The position numbers were made by a program, and so were the translations under genes. From contig JAHXHN010000001.1 in the NCBI GenBank assembly GCA_025656675.1, positions 773,501 through 837,500 on the forward strand: a DNA stretch of 64,000 nucleotides, in the 5' to 3' direction. Positions 28,794 through 38,355 of the stretch are shown in pieces. This DNA comes from Candidatus Thiodiazotropha sp. (ex Codakia rugifera). Its GTDB lineage: Bacteria; Pseudomonadota; Gammaproteobacteria; Chromatiales; Chromatiaceae. Each line of letters opens with the position of its first letter. Positions within the stretch are counted from its first letter, which is position 1. The notes below the pieces were generated by a model that saw only the letters and a program-made list of their open reading frames with translations, was not told the origin of the DNA and did no database searches.

Positions 28794-30470
28794 TTACGCT
28801 AACAAAGAGCCGTTCTCCCGTTTCTTCAGCCGGTAGGCCAACTGAGGGCGGGTTATTCCTAGTATACGTGCTGCCTGACTTAGATTGCCCTTTGCTTTTT
28901 TTACCGCTGTTTCAAGCAATAGGGTCTCCATCTCTTCAAGGCTGGTCGATTGATCAATGACTTGGCCGACCAGGGATTCCACATCCCCTTCTTCCCTGCC
29001 CAACGATGGGTGTAGGGTAGCTGCATCCTTATTGATGTTGAGGCATGGAAACAGGTCTTTCAGATCAATGGCATCGCCGACGGCGACAATGATGACACCC
29101 CGCTCAATCATGTTTTCAAGTTCGCGGATGTTGCCTGGCCAGTTGTAATCCTTGAGTGCCTGCAGTGCTCTTTCGGTAATCCCGTTGACACGTTTACCAT
29201 GCCTGGCTGTGTTTTTTTCAAGAAAGCGGGTCACCAGAAGTTCGATATCATCCTTGCGTTCACGTAGGGGAGGAATGATGACCGGATAGATATTCAAACG
29301 ATAGTAGAGATCGGAGCGAAAACGACCTGCCGCTACAGCCTCCTGCAGGTCGACGTTGGTAGCGGCCACAACACGCACATCGACCTTGCGGGTGCGTGTA
29401 TCACCCACCCGTTCTATCTCCCCTTCTTGCAGTACGCGTAGTAATTTGGCTTGCGCGTTCATGGAGAGTTCTCCCACTTCATCAAGGAATAGGGTGCCAC
29501 CGTGAGCGCGCTCAAAACGTCCGGGACGTGACTGATGAGCACCGGTATAGGCCCCCTTTTCCACGCCAAAAAGTTCGGATTCAATCAGTTCCTCTGGAAT
29601 GGCCGTGCAATTGATGGCGATGAAAGGACTCTTCGCCAGTGGACTGATGCTGTGTAGAGCGCGGGCGAACATCTCCTTGCCTACACCGGTTTCACCCAAT
29701 AGCAATACAGTGACATGACTGTCAGCCACTTTACGCAACATATCGCAGGCCTGGATGAAGGGTTGAGAGGCGCCCACCATATCGCCTATACCTGTATCCT
29801 CTTGCAGTGAGTCACGCAAATGATTGACCTCGTCCTGCAATGCCAGAAGCTGTTCAGCCATGGGGTCAGGACGGTAGTGGCGGCGCTCCTCTTCCGCATT
29901 GTCCCAATCCTCGATGGGTTTGCCGATGATGCGGCAGTGACGATCCCCTTTGGCGCGGCAATCAACCTCCCGATAGGCTATGAAGCGCCCCATGATCTCA
30001 CTGGTATACCCGGAGGCGTATCCGATCTGAGTCCAGCAGACCGGATCAGGATGGATGCCGAAGAGTTTTAGATGTTCATCGGCTTCATGGGAGTTCTCCC
30101 ATAGAAATTCACCATAGAAGTGGCGCTGTCGAATATTGATATCGACTTTGATAGGTTTGACGTGTACGACACCCTCCAGTGTGTGCAGACGTGGCCCCAT
30201 CATGAGCAACTCTTCATCGTTGGATTCCGGCAGTAGCTTACGCGCCAGTTCTGCATCCTTGGCACCGGAAGCATATCCCATACGTGTCAATACACCCCTC
30301 GCACGATCCATACCCAGTGTATCCATCAGTTCTTTGCGTAGAGCACCCATCGCATGGGTATGCATTAAAACCATGCGCTGGTCGTTGAGCAGGATGGTGC
30401 CTGCATCGAATGTCAGGTGCAGATTGCGGTCCTCTGTGGGTAGGCCGGCAATGCTGATTTGGGACGACAT
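28794..30470 (-). CDS. dmpR: DmpR/MopR-type sigma-54 dependent activator
   Basis: Phenol-responsive AAA+ enhancer-binding protein of 558 residues. The XylR_N plus V4R sensor region (1-185) keeps His96, Trp124 and Tyr166, which align (offset 10) with the phenol pocket residues H106, W134 and Y176 of MopR, and Cys145, Glu168, Cys171, Cys179 align with its zinc ligands (MopR numbering from memory). The AAA+ domain has Walker A GETGVGKE (259-266), the sigma-54 loop GAYTGA (306-311; Tyr variant) and Walker [12 protein letters not shown] Fis-type helix-turn-helix ends the protein. It is divergent from dmpK, its expected target. Confidence 0.95.
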   Translation of the reverse strand: MSSQISIAGLPTEDRNLHLTFDAGTILLNDQRMVLMHTHAMGALRKELMDTLGMDRARGVLTRMGYASGAKDAELARKLLPESNDEELLMMGPRLHTLEGVVHVKPIKVDINIRQRHFYGEFLWENSHEADEHLKLFGIHPDPVCWTQIGYASGYTSEIMGRFIAYREVDCRAKGDRHCRIIGKPIEDWDNAEEERRHYRPDPMAEQLLALQDEVNHLRDSLQEDTGIGDMVGASQPFIQACDMLRKVADSHVTVLLLGETGVGKEMFARALHSISPLAKSPFIAINCTAIPEELIESELFGVEKGAYTGAHQSRPGRFERAHGGTLFLDEVGELSMNAQAKLLRVLQEGEIERVGDTRTRKVDVRVVAATNVDLQEAVAAGRFRSDLYYRLNIYPVIIPPLRERKDDIELLVTRFLEKNTARHGKRVNGITERALQALKDYNWPGNIRELENMIERGVIIVAVGDAIDLKDLFPCLNINKDAATLHPSLGREEGDVESLVGQVIDQSTSLEEMETLLLETAVKKAKGNLSQAARILGITRPQLAYRLKKRENGSLLA

Positions 30471-30714
30471 CTCTCCTCCAACCGGTTTCAGTGTTTTCGC
30501 CGGTAAATCTAATGACAGTTAAAGATCATCCTTGAAGGGTTATACAGCTATACCCCGTGTGGATAGATAGAGCGTATTACCTTTATAGTTCGGCTTTGTC
30601 TTTTTATCAAATCATAAAATACATAATGTTGAAACTGAACTTTCAGGAGATGCGAATATAAATCCACACAATTTTTGTGCTGACCGAGCCAAATAAGAAT
30701 GCAAGGTTGTCTAT

Positions 30715-30730
30715 TTGGTTAAATGATCAA
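30715..30730 (+). promoter_or_regulatory. Candidate DmpR/XylR upstream activating sequence
   Basis: TTGGTTAAATGATCAA matches 13 of 16 positions of the XylR/DmpR consensus TTGATCAATTGATCAA (consensus from memory). It ends about 100 bases upstream of the -24 element, a normal distance for an enhancer-binding protein acting by looping. Confidence 0.6.
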
Positions 30731-30828
30731 TTTGGTGAACTGTTTTTTACCTGATGGTTAAACAGCCATGTGCTCCATCACAGGGTAGAGATAGATAAAA
30801 AACATACATATCAATAAGTTATAAGTTT

Positions 30829-30843
30829 TGGCACACAATCTGC
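30829..30843 (+). promoter_or_regulatory. Sigma-54 promoter of dmpKLMNO-dmpB
   Basis: TGGCAC then TGC with the invariant GG (30830-30831) and GC (30842-30843) ten bases apart. It matches the -24/-12 consensus and lies 70 bases before dmpK, downstream of the palindrome at 30715 and next to a sigma-54 activator gene. Confidence 0.85.
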
Positions 30844-30913
30844 CCTATTTTCAGGACCAGAAACTGGAGTGAGAAGCCCAGCAGAGGCTTCCAGCCGCTT
30901 TTAGGAGGATGCA

Positions 30914-31180
30914 ATGGGAGAGTATGTGCCGGATATCGGCAAGGCCTATATCAGAGTGACTGGAGAGCGACTTCGGAAATTCGTGGAGTTTGAATTCTCC
31001 ATTAATGATGAAGACCTTACTGTGGAACTGATCCTCCCGTATGAAGCGTTCAAGGCTTTTTGTGCCAAACATAAAGCCACGGTAATTCAGCGACCCGATG
31101 AGATTGGTACGTGTGACGGGACAACCGAACATCCCGGCCTCTATAGGGTTCCACCCGATCGGGATCTCAACAGAGGATAA
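30914..31180 (+). CDS. dmpK: Phenol hydroxylase assembly subunit P0
   Basis: Small subunit needed for assembly or iron loading of the multicomponent phenol hydroxylase. The 88-residue product contains the family signature AYIRVTGERLRKFVEFEFSI and ends near LYRVPPDRDLNRG. It is the first gene of the operon, with a strong AGGAGG-type site six bases before the ATG, and dmpL starts 19 bases after its stop. The order K-L-M-N-O is exactly that of Pseudomonas dmp/phe/phl operons. Confidence 0.92.
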   Translation: MGEYVPDIGKAYIRVTGERLRKFVEFEFSINDEDLTVELILPYEAFKAFCAKHKATVIQRPDEIGTCDGTTEHPGLYRVPPDRDLNRG

Positions 31181-31199
31181 TTCGGAGGAGCGATCTAGC

Positions 31200-32198
31200 A
31201 TGAGTATCGATATTAAAACTATGAATGTGGAGCCCAAGCGCCAGACCTTTGCGCATGTGGCGCGACGCCTGGGATCGGACGCCACCGCCTCCCGCTATGA
31301 GGAAGGGGTCTACGATCTGCAGGCCACGACCCACTTTCACTATCGCCCGATCTGGGGTCCGGAGTATTGGACCTTCGATGAGGGCCGCACGGCGATAAAG
31401 ATGAAGGACTGGTATGTGTTCAAGGACCCGCGTCAGTTCTATTACGGCACCTACACGGTTACCCGGGCCAATATGCATCAAACCACGGATCGGAATTTTG
31501 CCTTCGAAGAGAAGCGCAACATGCTGGCCAATATCGATGAAGCGTGGCGTGAAATGATCGTCAACTACCTGATTCCTCTGCGCCACTATGAGTGGGGCGC
31601 AAACATGAATGCCTGTGCCGTCAGCGATGCCGGATACGGTGCCGCCCTGACCTCAGCCATGATTTTCACCACCGGAGACCGGTTGGGTATTGCACAGATT
31701 CTCTCACGTATCGGCATTGCACTCAGCGAGGGTGATGGGGAACTGCTGGACCAGGCTAAGCAAGCGTGGATGGAGGCCGATGCCTGGCAGGGTGTGCGCA
31801 AAGCGATTGAAGACAGCCTGGTGGTAGAAGACTGGTTTGAAATACTGCTGGCACAGTTCCTTGTCATGGATGGCATGGTCTACCCATTGGTTTACAACCA
31901 TTTCGATACAGAAGGCCAAAAACAGGGTGCGGCGGCACTCTCTATCTTGTGCGAGTTCATGGTCGACTGGAGTGCTGAACATAACCGCTGGGTGGATGCG
32001 GTGGTGAAGAATGCCGTGAAGGAGTCGGATGAGAACCGTGCCCTGCTTTCCGACTGGTATGGCAAGTGGCGGAACATCATGAGCGAAGCGCTGCAACCGC
32101 AGGCCGCGATGGTGCTTGGTGATGGCGGTGAGGCCGCACTCAACGAAGTGTGTGAACAACTTGATGCCCGGGCCAGCAAGCTCGGCCTGACCCTGTAA
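31200..32198 (+). CDS. dmpL: Phenol hydroxylase beta subunit P1
   Basis: Non-catalytic beta subunit of the (alpha-beta-gamma)2 oxygenase, all-helical ferritin-like fold, 332 residues. The segments FAHVARRLGSDATASRYEEG, RPIWGPEYWTFDEGRT and DPRQFYYGTYTVTRANMHQ are typical of DmpL/TouE-like subunits. The frame extends upstream to 31098 inside dmpK, but the ATG at 31200 has a GGAGG-type ribosome site and begins at the conserved region, so it is chosen. dmpM follows after ten bases. Confidence 0.95.
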   Translation: MSIDIKTMNVEPKRQTFAHVARRLGSDATASRYEEGVYDLQATTHFHYRPIWGPEYWTFDEGRTAIKMKDWYVFKDPRQFYYGTYTVTRANMHQTTDRNFAFEEKRNMLANIDEAWREMIVNYLIPLRHYEWGANMNACAVSDAGYGAALTSAMIFTTGDRLGIAQILSRIGIALSEGDGELLDQAKQAWMEADAWQGVRKAIEDSLVVEDWFEILLAQFLVMDGMVYPLVYNHFDTEGQKQGAAALSILCEFMVDWSAEHNRWVDAVVKNAVKESDENRALLSDWYGKWRNIMSEALQPQAAMVLGDGGEAALNEVCEQLDARASKLGLTL

Positions 32199-32208
32199 GG
32201 AGGCCGAC

Positions 32209-32481
32209 ATGGCCGGAATGGTATCCATAACCCTGCAAAACAATGATGAGGCTCGTCCTGTAATCGAGTCCATTCTGCACGACAACCCCAACGCCAACGC
32301 CAACTACATGCCCGGCGCGGTCAAGATCGACTGTCCGGAGCGACTGGTGGTCAAGGCGGAGTCGGTGTCCGAGCGTATCGGCCGCGATTGGGATCCCCAG
32401 GAGATCCATCTCACCATCGTATCCATGGGCGGTAGCCTGGATGAGGATGATGAAGAACTGGTGCTCTCCTGGGGCGCATAA
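32209..32481 (+). CDS. dmpM: Phenol hydroxylase effector protein P2
   Basis: Cofactor-free regulatory subunit that binds the hydroxylase and couples NADH use to ring hydroxylation; 90 residues. The sequence MAGMVSITLQNNDEARPVIE, followed by an acidic region and the end GGSLDEDDEELVLSWGA, is that of the MmoB/DmpM family. An AAGGAGG site lies six bases before the ATG. It sits between dmpL and dmpN as in other phenol operons. Confidence 0.95.
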   Translation: MAGMVSITLQNNDEARPVIESILHDNPNANANYMPGAVKIDCPERLVVKAESVSERIGRDWDPQEIHLTIVSMGGSLDEDDEELVLSWGA

Positions 32482-32500
32482 CACTGGAGGAGAAATCGAA

Positions 32501-34024
32501 ATGACACCCCCACGCAAGAAAAAAATGAATCTTAAACAGCGTTATGCGCTGATGACCCGCGGCTTGGACTGGGAGACCAGCTACCAAAAAATGGATGATG
32601 TATTTCCCTACGATACCTTTGAAGGCATCAAGATCACCGACTGGTCCAAGTGGGAAGATCCTTTCCGCCTGACCATGGATGCCTATTGGAAATACCAGGG
32701 CGAAAAAGAGCGTAAGCTCTATGCGGTACTCGACTCCTTTGCCCAGAACAATGGACAACTGGGTATCTCCGATGCCCGCTATGTCAACGCCATCAAGTTG
32801 TTTCTCACCGGCGTGACACCCTTGGAGTATCAGGCGCATCGCCACTTCTCCCATCTGGGACGGCACATTCGTGGGGTAGGCCCACGGGTCGCGGCTCAGA
32901 TGCAGTCCCTGGACGAACTGCGCCATGCGCAAACCCAGATTCACACCATCAGCCACTACAACAAATATTTCGACGGTTTCGCCGAGTTTCCACACATGCA
33001 TGACCGGGTCTGGTATCTGTCAGTACCCAAATCATTTTTCGATGATGCCTGTAGTGCCGGTCCCTTCGAGTTCTTTACGGCAATCTCATTTGCCTTCGAA
33101 TATGTACTGACCAATCTGTTGTTTGTCCCCTTTATGTCCGGTGCTGCCTATAACGGGGATCTGGCGACAGTGACATTCGGTTTCTCTGCCCAGTCGGATG
33201 AAGCGCGGCATATGACCCTTGGTATCGAGGTGATCAAGTTTATGCTGGAGCAGCATCCGGATAATCTGCCGATCGTACAGAAGTGGGTGGATAAGTGGTT
33301 CTGGCGTGGCCATAAGGTGCTGGGACTGGTCGCCATGATGATGGACTACATGCTGCCGAAACGGATCATGTCCTGGAAAGAGGCGTGGGAGATCTACTTC
33401 ACAGAAGCCGGTGGGGCACTTTTCGAAGACCTTTCCCGCTATGGTCTCAGAGTGCCCAAATATGCCGATATCGCCACTGATGAGGCGGAACATATCTCCC
33501 ATCAGAACTGGGCGATCTTCTACCAGTACACCCAGGCGGCTGGATTTCATACGTGGATTCCAGGCGATGACGAGTTGGACTGGCTATCGGAAAAATACCC
33601 TAACACCTTCGATAAATACTACCGCCCCCGCTTCGAAATGTGGCGCGAGATGGAGGCCAAGGGTGAGCGTTTTTATAACAACGCACTGCCACAGCTCTGC
33701 CAGACCTGTCAGATTCCGATGGGTTATACGGAACCGGGCGATCCGACCAAGATCGGTTTCCGCAGCAGCGTCTATAAAGACGAGCGCTATCACTTCTGTT
33801 CCGATGGCTGTAAGGACATCTTTGATGACGAGCCTGAGAAATTCTCCCAGGCCTGGCTGCCCGTGCACCAGATCTTTCAGGGCAATTGCGGTGGAGCCGA
33901 TCTGAGTGATGTTCTCAAGTGGTACCACATGGATCAGGGCATCGACAACATGGATTACAACGGGTCGCCGGATCAGAAGCAGTGGGATGCCTGGCAGGCA
34001 GCCCGTAAAAAGGTGGCAGGTTAA
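32501..34024 (+). CDS. dmpN: Phenol hydroxylase alpha subunit P3 (diiron oxygenase)
   Basis: Catalytic subunit hydroxylating phenol to catechol at a carboxylate-bridged diiron site. All six ligands are visible: Glu109 (TPLEYQ), Glu139 and His142 (DELRH), Glu200 (FAFEYV), Glu234 and His237 (DEARH). The C-terminal YHS-like zinc module is intact (CQTC near residue 403, then FCSDGCKDIF). At 507 residues it is close to the usual length. The start was set at 32501 because GGAGGAG lies eight bases upstream; the frame runs further up to 32441 inside dmpM. Confidence 0.97.
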   Translation: MTPPRKKKMNLKQRYALMTRGLDWETSYQKMDDVFPYDTFEGIKITDWSKWEDPFRLTMDAYWKYQGEKERKLYAVLDSFAQNNGQLGISDARYVNAIKLFLTGVTPLEYQAHRHFSHLGRHIRGVGPRVAAQMQSLDELRHAQTQIHTISHYNKYFDGFAEFPHMHDRVWYLSVPKSFFDDACSAGPFEFFTAISFAFEYVLTNLLFVPFMSGAAYNGDLATVTFGFSAQSDEARHMTLGIEVIKFMLEQHPDNLPIVQKWVDKWFWRGHKVLGLVAMMMDYMLPKRIMSWKEAWEIYFTEAGGALFEDLSRYGLRVPKYADIATDEAEHISHQNWAIFYQYTQAAGFHTWIPGDDELDWLSEKYPNTFDKYYRPRFEMWREMEAKGERFYNNALPQLCQTCQIPMGYTEPGDPTKIGFRSSVYKDERYHFCSDGCKDIFDDEPEKFSQAWLPVHQIFQGNCGGADLSDVLKWYHMDQGIDNMDYNGSPDQKQWDAWQAARKKVAG

Positions 34025-34101
34025 ACAGATCATTGAAGAACACTTTGCCATCGTGATTCAGATGGCAGGCAGTGACCAAAAGATTGAGAGAGGAGATGAC
34101 T

Positions 34102-34470
34102 ATGGCTGTTGTTGCACTCAAGCCCGGCTATGCGGATGCCGTCGAGATCCGAGACAGGAAAGAGAATTTTCATGGCAATCAGGTGGTGTACCTCCACTGG
34201 GAGGAGCACCTGAGCTTCTGCGCGGCGACCGCTTTCCCGCTGCCCCCTGAGATGCCGTTCGGTGCATTGACCGAGAAACTGATACCGCAATTCTACGGAA
34301 TGCATCCCGATTTTAAGTCCCTCGACTGGAACAGTGTCGAGTGGAAGATCGACGGTGAACCGGCAACGCCTGACATGAGCAAGAGTCTGGCTGAAAACGG
34401 GGTCGGCCATAAAAGCCTGGTCTGTTTCCGAACCCCTGGCCTTAACGGTTACAAGGGTTCCTGCTCATAA
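34102..34470 (+). CDS. dmpO: Phenol hydroxylase gamma subunit P4
   Basis: Third subunit of the hydroxylase, about 122 residues, soluble. It carries the family features AVEIRDRKENFHGNQVVYLHWEEH split by a bulge, FCAATAFPLPPEMPFGAL and HKSLVCFRTPGLNGYKGS. An ATG at 34096 abuts the AGGAG; the ATG at 34102 has six-base spacing and is preferred. In other operons dmpP (reductase) follows directly; here the next gene is catechol 2,3-dioxygenase and dmpP is 8.8 kb away at 43301. Confidence 0.93.
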   Translation: MAVVALKPGYADAVEIRDRKENFHGNQVVYLHWEEHLSFCAATAFPLPPEMPFGALTEKLIPQFYGMHPDFKSLDWNSVEWKIDGEPATPDMSKSLAENGVGHKSLVCFRTPGLNGYKGSCS

Positions 34471-34561
34471 ACACAAGAGTCATCCGGGTTAAAAAGCCTG
34501 GAGTTATTTAACGAAAAGTTGTCGCCACCCAGTGAGGCGGTGACCATAGGAGGATTGACTG

Positions 34562-35482
34562 ATGGCAATAAAAGGCGTTTTACGTCCGGGGCATATCTCT
34601 CTGCGGGTGCTGGATTTGGATGAGGCCCTGGTTCACTACAAAGAGCGGTTAGGATTGATCGAGACTGACCGTGACAATCGGGGGCGGGTCTATTTGAAAG
34701 GTTGGGATGAGCAGGATTGGTTTTCAGTCGTGCTGCGAGAGGCAGATACAACCGGCATGGACTTTATGGGTTTCAAGGTCGACAGTTCGGAGACGATGGA
34801 TGAGCTTGAGGGAAAGCTGAAAGCCTTTGGTTGTAACGTTAAACGCATTCCTGCCAACGAACTGAACCACTGTGGCGAGCGCGTGCGTTTCGACTCGCCG
34901 ACAGGGCACAATTTTGAGCTCTATGCCGATAAGGATGTGAAGGGTACGGATATGGGACGTTTGAATCCGGATCCCTGGCCCGAAGATCTGAAAGGTATGC
35001 AGGTACAGCGTTTCGATCATTGCCTGCTCTATGGTGACGACCTGGACGGCAGTGTCAAAATGTTCACTGAGGTGCTGGGTTTCAGTGAATCGGAAAAGGT
35101 GATTGATGGTGATCTGCAACTGGCTTCTTTCCTGACCTGCGGCATGAAGGCTCATGACCTGGCCCTTATCCGCCATGCGGAGAAGGGCAAGCTCCATCAT
35201 GCCTCATTTCTGCTGGGGTCCTGGGAAGAGGTGTTACGTGCGGCCGATATTATCGGTAAGCATAAGATCTCAATCGATATCGGCCCCACGCGTCATGGTA
35301 TCACCCGTGGTCGGACTATCTACTTCTTCGATCCCTCGGGAAACCGCAATGAGGTATTTCACGGCTCCTATGATTGGTATCCGGATCATGAACCCATTAC
35401 CTGGACAGCCGAGGAACTGGGTGGTGCAATCTTCTATCACGATCAAAAACTCAATGACCGGTTTCTCAGTGTGGTGACATAA
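34562..35482 (+). CDS. dmpB: Catechol 2,3-dioxygenase
   Basis: Extradiol ring-cleavage enzyme turning catechol into 2-hydroxymuconic semialdehyde with Fe(II). The 306-residue, two-module vicinal oxygen chelate protein shows metal ligands His153 (RFDHCLLYG), His213 ([10 protein letters not shown]) and Glu263 (GNRNEVFHG), lining up with H153, H214 and E265 of XylE. A TAGGAGG site precedes the ATG. It is the last gene of the dmpKLMNO operon, 91 bases after dmpO, and is followed by a strong terminator. Confidence 0.97.
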   Translation: MAIKGVLRPGHISLRVLDLDEALVHYKERLGLIETDRDNRGRVYLKGWDEQDWFSVVLREADTTGMDFMGFKVDSSETMDELEGKLKAFGCNVKRIPANELNHCGERVRFDSPTGHNFELYADKDVKGTDMGRLNPDPWPEDLKGMQVQRFDHCLLYGDDLDGSVKMFTEVLGFSESEKVIDGDLQLASFLTCGMKAHDLALIRHAEKGKLHHASFLLGSWEEVLRAADIIGKHKISIDIGPTRHGITRGRTIYFFDPSGNRNEVFHGSYDWYPDHEPITWTAEELGGAIFYHDQKLNDRFLSVVT

Positions 35483-35509
35483 GCATCTATCTGGATTGTC
35501 TGTTTGAAT

Positions 35510-35537
35510 AAAAAAGCCCCAATGTTGGGGCTTTTTT
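35510..35537 (+). terminator. Terminator after dmpB
   Basis: AAAAAA, stem GCCCCAA / TTGGGGC with loop TG, then TTTTTT. The symmetry means it could stop transcription from both sides, serving dmpB and possibly the convergent RND gene. Confidence 0.93.
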
Positions 35538-35647
35538 ATTGTAGCTGGTACCTGTGCAGAATCAGCACTACTCTTCGACCTGTCTTTCACCAGAGTGATA
35601 TGGCATTGGTGGGATGTGTGTTTCTACATGGACACTAGCCAGTCAAA

Positions 35648-37999
35648 CTAAGTGCTTAGTGAGCTAGAGGGTATCTCTTCATGTGCTGATGAGTGCTTTT
35701 TATAGAAGCCATTTCGCTTATCTTCGGTAGCAAAAATTGGCAATTTAATATGAATGGTGAAGTTGTACAGCATTAACGGGGTGACAACAAATGTTCCAAT
35801 CAGTGCCAGTAACATGACCAGTGCACTGAGCATGCCAAACAGGGCAACAGGCGGGAAATTGGAGCATGTCAAAGTGGTAAAACCCATTGCAAGTGCAATA
35901 GTTGTTATAAAGATAGGACGAGACTCCTGCTGAATGACTTGAGCGAGTGCCTCCATCTCCGATAGACCCTCATTTGTCAGGCGTTGGTAGCGCACCATGA
36001 AATGCATGGTGTGGTCGACACAGATACCCAAGGCGATTGCGGCGACCATCGCTGTTCCGGTATCCAGGGCAATATCAAAATAGCCCATAACGCCAAACAG
36101 GACGAGGATGGGGAACAGGTTGGCAATGACAGCCACAAGGCCAATCTTTGTACTCATCAGTAGTAGAGTGACGAGTAGAAAAATGACTGTCAGCATCAGT
36201 AATAGTGAGCGTGCCTGACCATCAGCCATGTAGTCGACAGCCTGGCTGTTGAGATAGCTGCTTCCTGTCACAACGACTTCGAGTTGTGGATCGATGGATT
36301 CCCGGGAGAATTGCATAATATCCTGCACTGCCTGATTGAGCCGGCTTGATGAATCTATTCCGTGCCTGACAATAATCCTGGCGCTACTGAAGTCCGGGGA
36401 GACGAATGACCTGGCATTGGCGTGACCTAGCAGTGACATATATTCGATGATGACTTCGTCATTGTCAGGTAGATAGATCCTGTTCGGATGCTCGCCGTCG
36501 ATACCGCTATGCACCACGCCGATAAAATCCGCAAATGAGAAGCTCTTGTCATAAAGACCGGTCTGCTCAAGATAGTCCTGTAACATCTGTAGCTGTTCCA
36601 ATTGATGGATTTTCAGGAATGCATCCTTTTTACCGCTTACCACAATGGCAAGGGACTGTATGCCGGATAATTTTTTTTGGATTAAATCGGCCTGATGAGG
36701 TAGTTCAGAGTTTGGTTCGAAGTAGTCCAGGACGCTGTTATTGATTTGAATTTGCAGGGTCCAATAGCAGCTTAATCCCATGATAAGCAGAACAGCTATC
36801 GTGATACTACGGGGGAATTGAAAAATTACATTAAAAATAGTTGCAGAGAACCTGATGAAACTGGATCCACCCAGCGGGGACTGGGTATCTGATTGCTGAG
36901 TAGATAGTTGCAGACAAGCCGGTACCAGTGTGATTGTAATAATGAAATTCAAGGTCAGCCCGATCGCTGTAATCAGGCCAAACTGTTGCAGTAGGTCGAT
37001 CCGGTTTAGTGAGATTGATAGAAAGCCCATACAGGTTGTGGCAAAGGTGAGTAGGATAGCAATCCCCATGTGGTTGGCCATGAAACGATTGGCAAGTAGA
37101 CCACGCACACCTCTTTGGGTAGCGGTTTGGTACTCTGAAATGAGATGAATGTCTTCAGTGGAGCCGACAATGATCAACAGTGCTGGTACTATCGATGTCA
37201 TGACATTGACCGGGATGCCCAGTGTAGCCATTACACCCAGTATCCAAACAACACTCAAGCTGGCAGTGAACAGTGGTATCAGGGTGGCATTCAGACGTCT
37301 TAGCATTAAGCCAAGCGTAACTACAAGCACCAACAAAGCAATAGGAAGAATGATCTTTTGGTCAGCCCGTATCTGTTCAGAAATACCCGACCTGATGGAT
37401 GGGTCACCAAGGTGGAAAACATGTCGCAGGCGCTGCTTCAATGGTGCTATGGCATGATCCAGTGCAGTGGCCACTTGCTCGTCAAACCCCCGTTGGTAGT
37501 CGGCAGGATCAAAATAGAGATTGATCGCCATAACCGTGCCGTCATTGGATAGCAGGTTCCGTTCAACCAGTGGGTTCAGTAGTGCGGTATCGGCTACTGA
37601 GATTGCTGACTGGTGCGATTTTGGAATTTTTTTTAAATAGGGGTCGCTATAGATATAACCATCCACCGTACGTAGATATCTGACAGAAAACAGACTGACT
37701 GCACGATGGATTTGAGGAATTGACTGTATTTGGGCTAAAGCTTGGTGTACTGCGGCAAGATTCTCTGGATTAAACAGGTTTTCATCTTCCAGATATACGA
37801 CAGTGACGTTTTCACTGCCAAAGGTCTGCATGGTATTTTCGTAGAGTGCAATGGCGTCAGGGTTTCTAACCATCATGCCTTCTGCAGTAATCTCAACCTG
37901 TAAATCAGGCAGACGGATGAGTGCGGTTATCGTGATCAGGCCAAGTAGCATGATAACCAGCCATGGATATTTTGCAGCTAACTTGATGATGCACCTCAT
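35648..37999 (-). CDS. RND superfamily transporter, MMPL type (first copy)
   Basis: Inner-membrane protein of 783 residues with the RND topology: TM1 near 15-32, a large periplasmic loop (about 35-215), a five- to six-helix bundle (about 216-370, with a sterol-sensing-like TSIVPALLIIVGSTEDIHLI segment), a second helix and loop (395-600), and the final bundle (AIALGICVDHTMHFMVRYQR). The Asp/His pairs in the VGSTEDIHL and GICVDHTMH helices are the proton-relay-like residues of MMPL proteins. It is a single gene opposing dmpB, without a membrane fusion protein or outer-membrane channel beside it. Confidence 0.88.
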   Translation of the reverse strand: MRCIIKLAAKYPWLVIMLLGLITITALIRLPDLQVEITAEGMMVRNPDAIALYENTMQTFGSENVTVVYLEDENLFNPENLAAVHQALAQIQSIPQIHRAVSLFSVRYLRTVDGYIYSDPYLKKIPKSHQSAISVADTALLNPLVERNLLSNDGTVMAINLYFDPADYQRGFDEQVATALDHAIAPLKQRLRHVFHLGDPSIRSGISEQIRADQKIILPIALLVLVVTLGLMLRRLNATLIPLFTASLSVVWILGVMATLGIPVNVMTSIVPALLIIVGSTEDIHLISEYQTATQRGVRGLLANRFMANHMGIAILLTFATTCMGFLSISLNRIDLLQQFGLITAIGLTLNFIITITLVPACLQLSTQQSDTQSPLGGSSFIRFSATIFNVIFQFPRSITIAVLLIMGLSCYWTLQIQINNSVLDYFEPNSELPHQADLIQKKLSGIQSLAIVVSGKKDAFLKIHQLEQLQMLQDYLEQTGLYDKSFSFADFIGVVHSGIDGEHPNRIYLPDNDEVIIEYMSLLGHANARSFVSPDFSSARIIVRHGIDSSSRLNQAVQDIMQFSRESIDPQLEVVVTGSSYLNSQAVDYMADGQARSLLLMLTVIFLLVTLLLMSTKIGLVAVIANLFPILVLFGVMGYFDIALDTGTAMVAAIALGICVDHTMHFMVRYQRLTNEGLSEMEALAQVIQQESRPIFITTIALAMGFTTLTCSNFPPVALFGMLSALVMLLALIGTFVVTPLMLYNFTIHIKLPIFATEDKRNGFYKKHSSAHEEIPSSSLST

Positions 38000-38355
38000 C
38001 TGACCAACTCCTTGTTTTGTAGGTGAATCACATGAACTGGACTAGAAGTATCACATGGGTGGAACCTTGTTCCTATGGCATTGTTTACTAGGCCGGTGTG
38101 AACTATTCACACACCTCAATGGGTAATCACTATGATCTATATGAAATAATGATTTCAATCAATTGAGTGGTTTTTTTTTGGAATTAAACGGCACTAAATC
38201 CAAGAAAAAAATAGCCAGTCTGAACTATTATCTGTAGAGGCAAGCCATCCCACAGCGTTTGAGATCAATACTGAACTTGATGCAGGGTATATGAGTGCCG
38301 GCAAGGAGCTATCTATTGACATATAACCTGCAAGGAATTAACCAGCGAAACACGC
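38000..38355. other. Divergent region between the RND gene and the GGDEF gene
   Basis: 356 AT-rich bases expected to hold promoters for both genes. No terminator, RNA gene, TATCGATA site or -24/-12 element was found. Confidence 0.4.

Larger units (their letters stand above)
30471..30913. other. Divergent control region dmpR/dmpK
   Basis: 443 AT-rich bases without a gene. It contains the -24/-12 promoter of dmpK at 30829, a DmpR-like palindrome at 30715 and a second, weaker palindrome at 30603-30618 (TTTATCAAATCATAAA). The dmpR promoter should also lie here. The leader from the predicted start (about 30855) to dmpK is about 60 bases. Confidence 0.6.
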
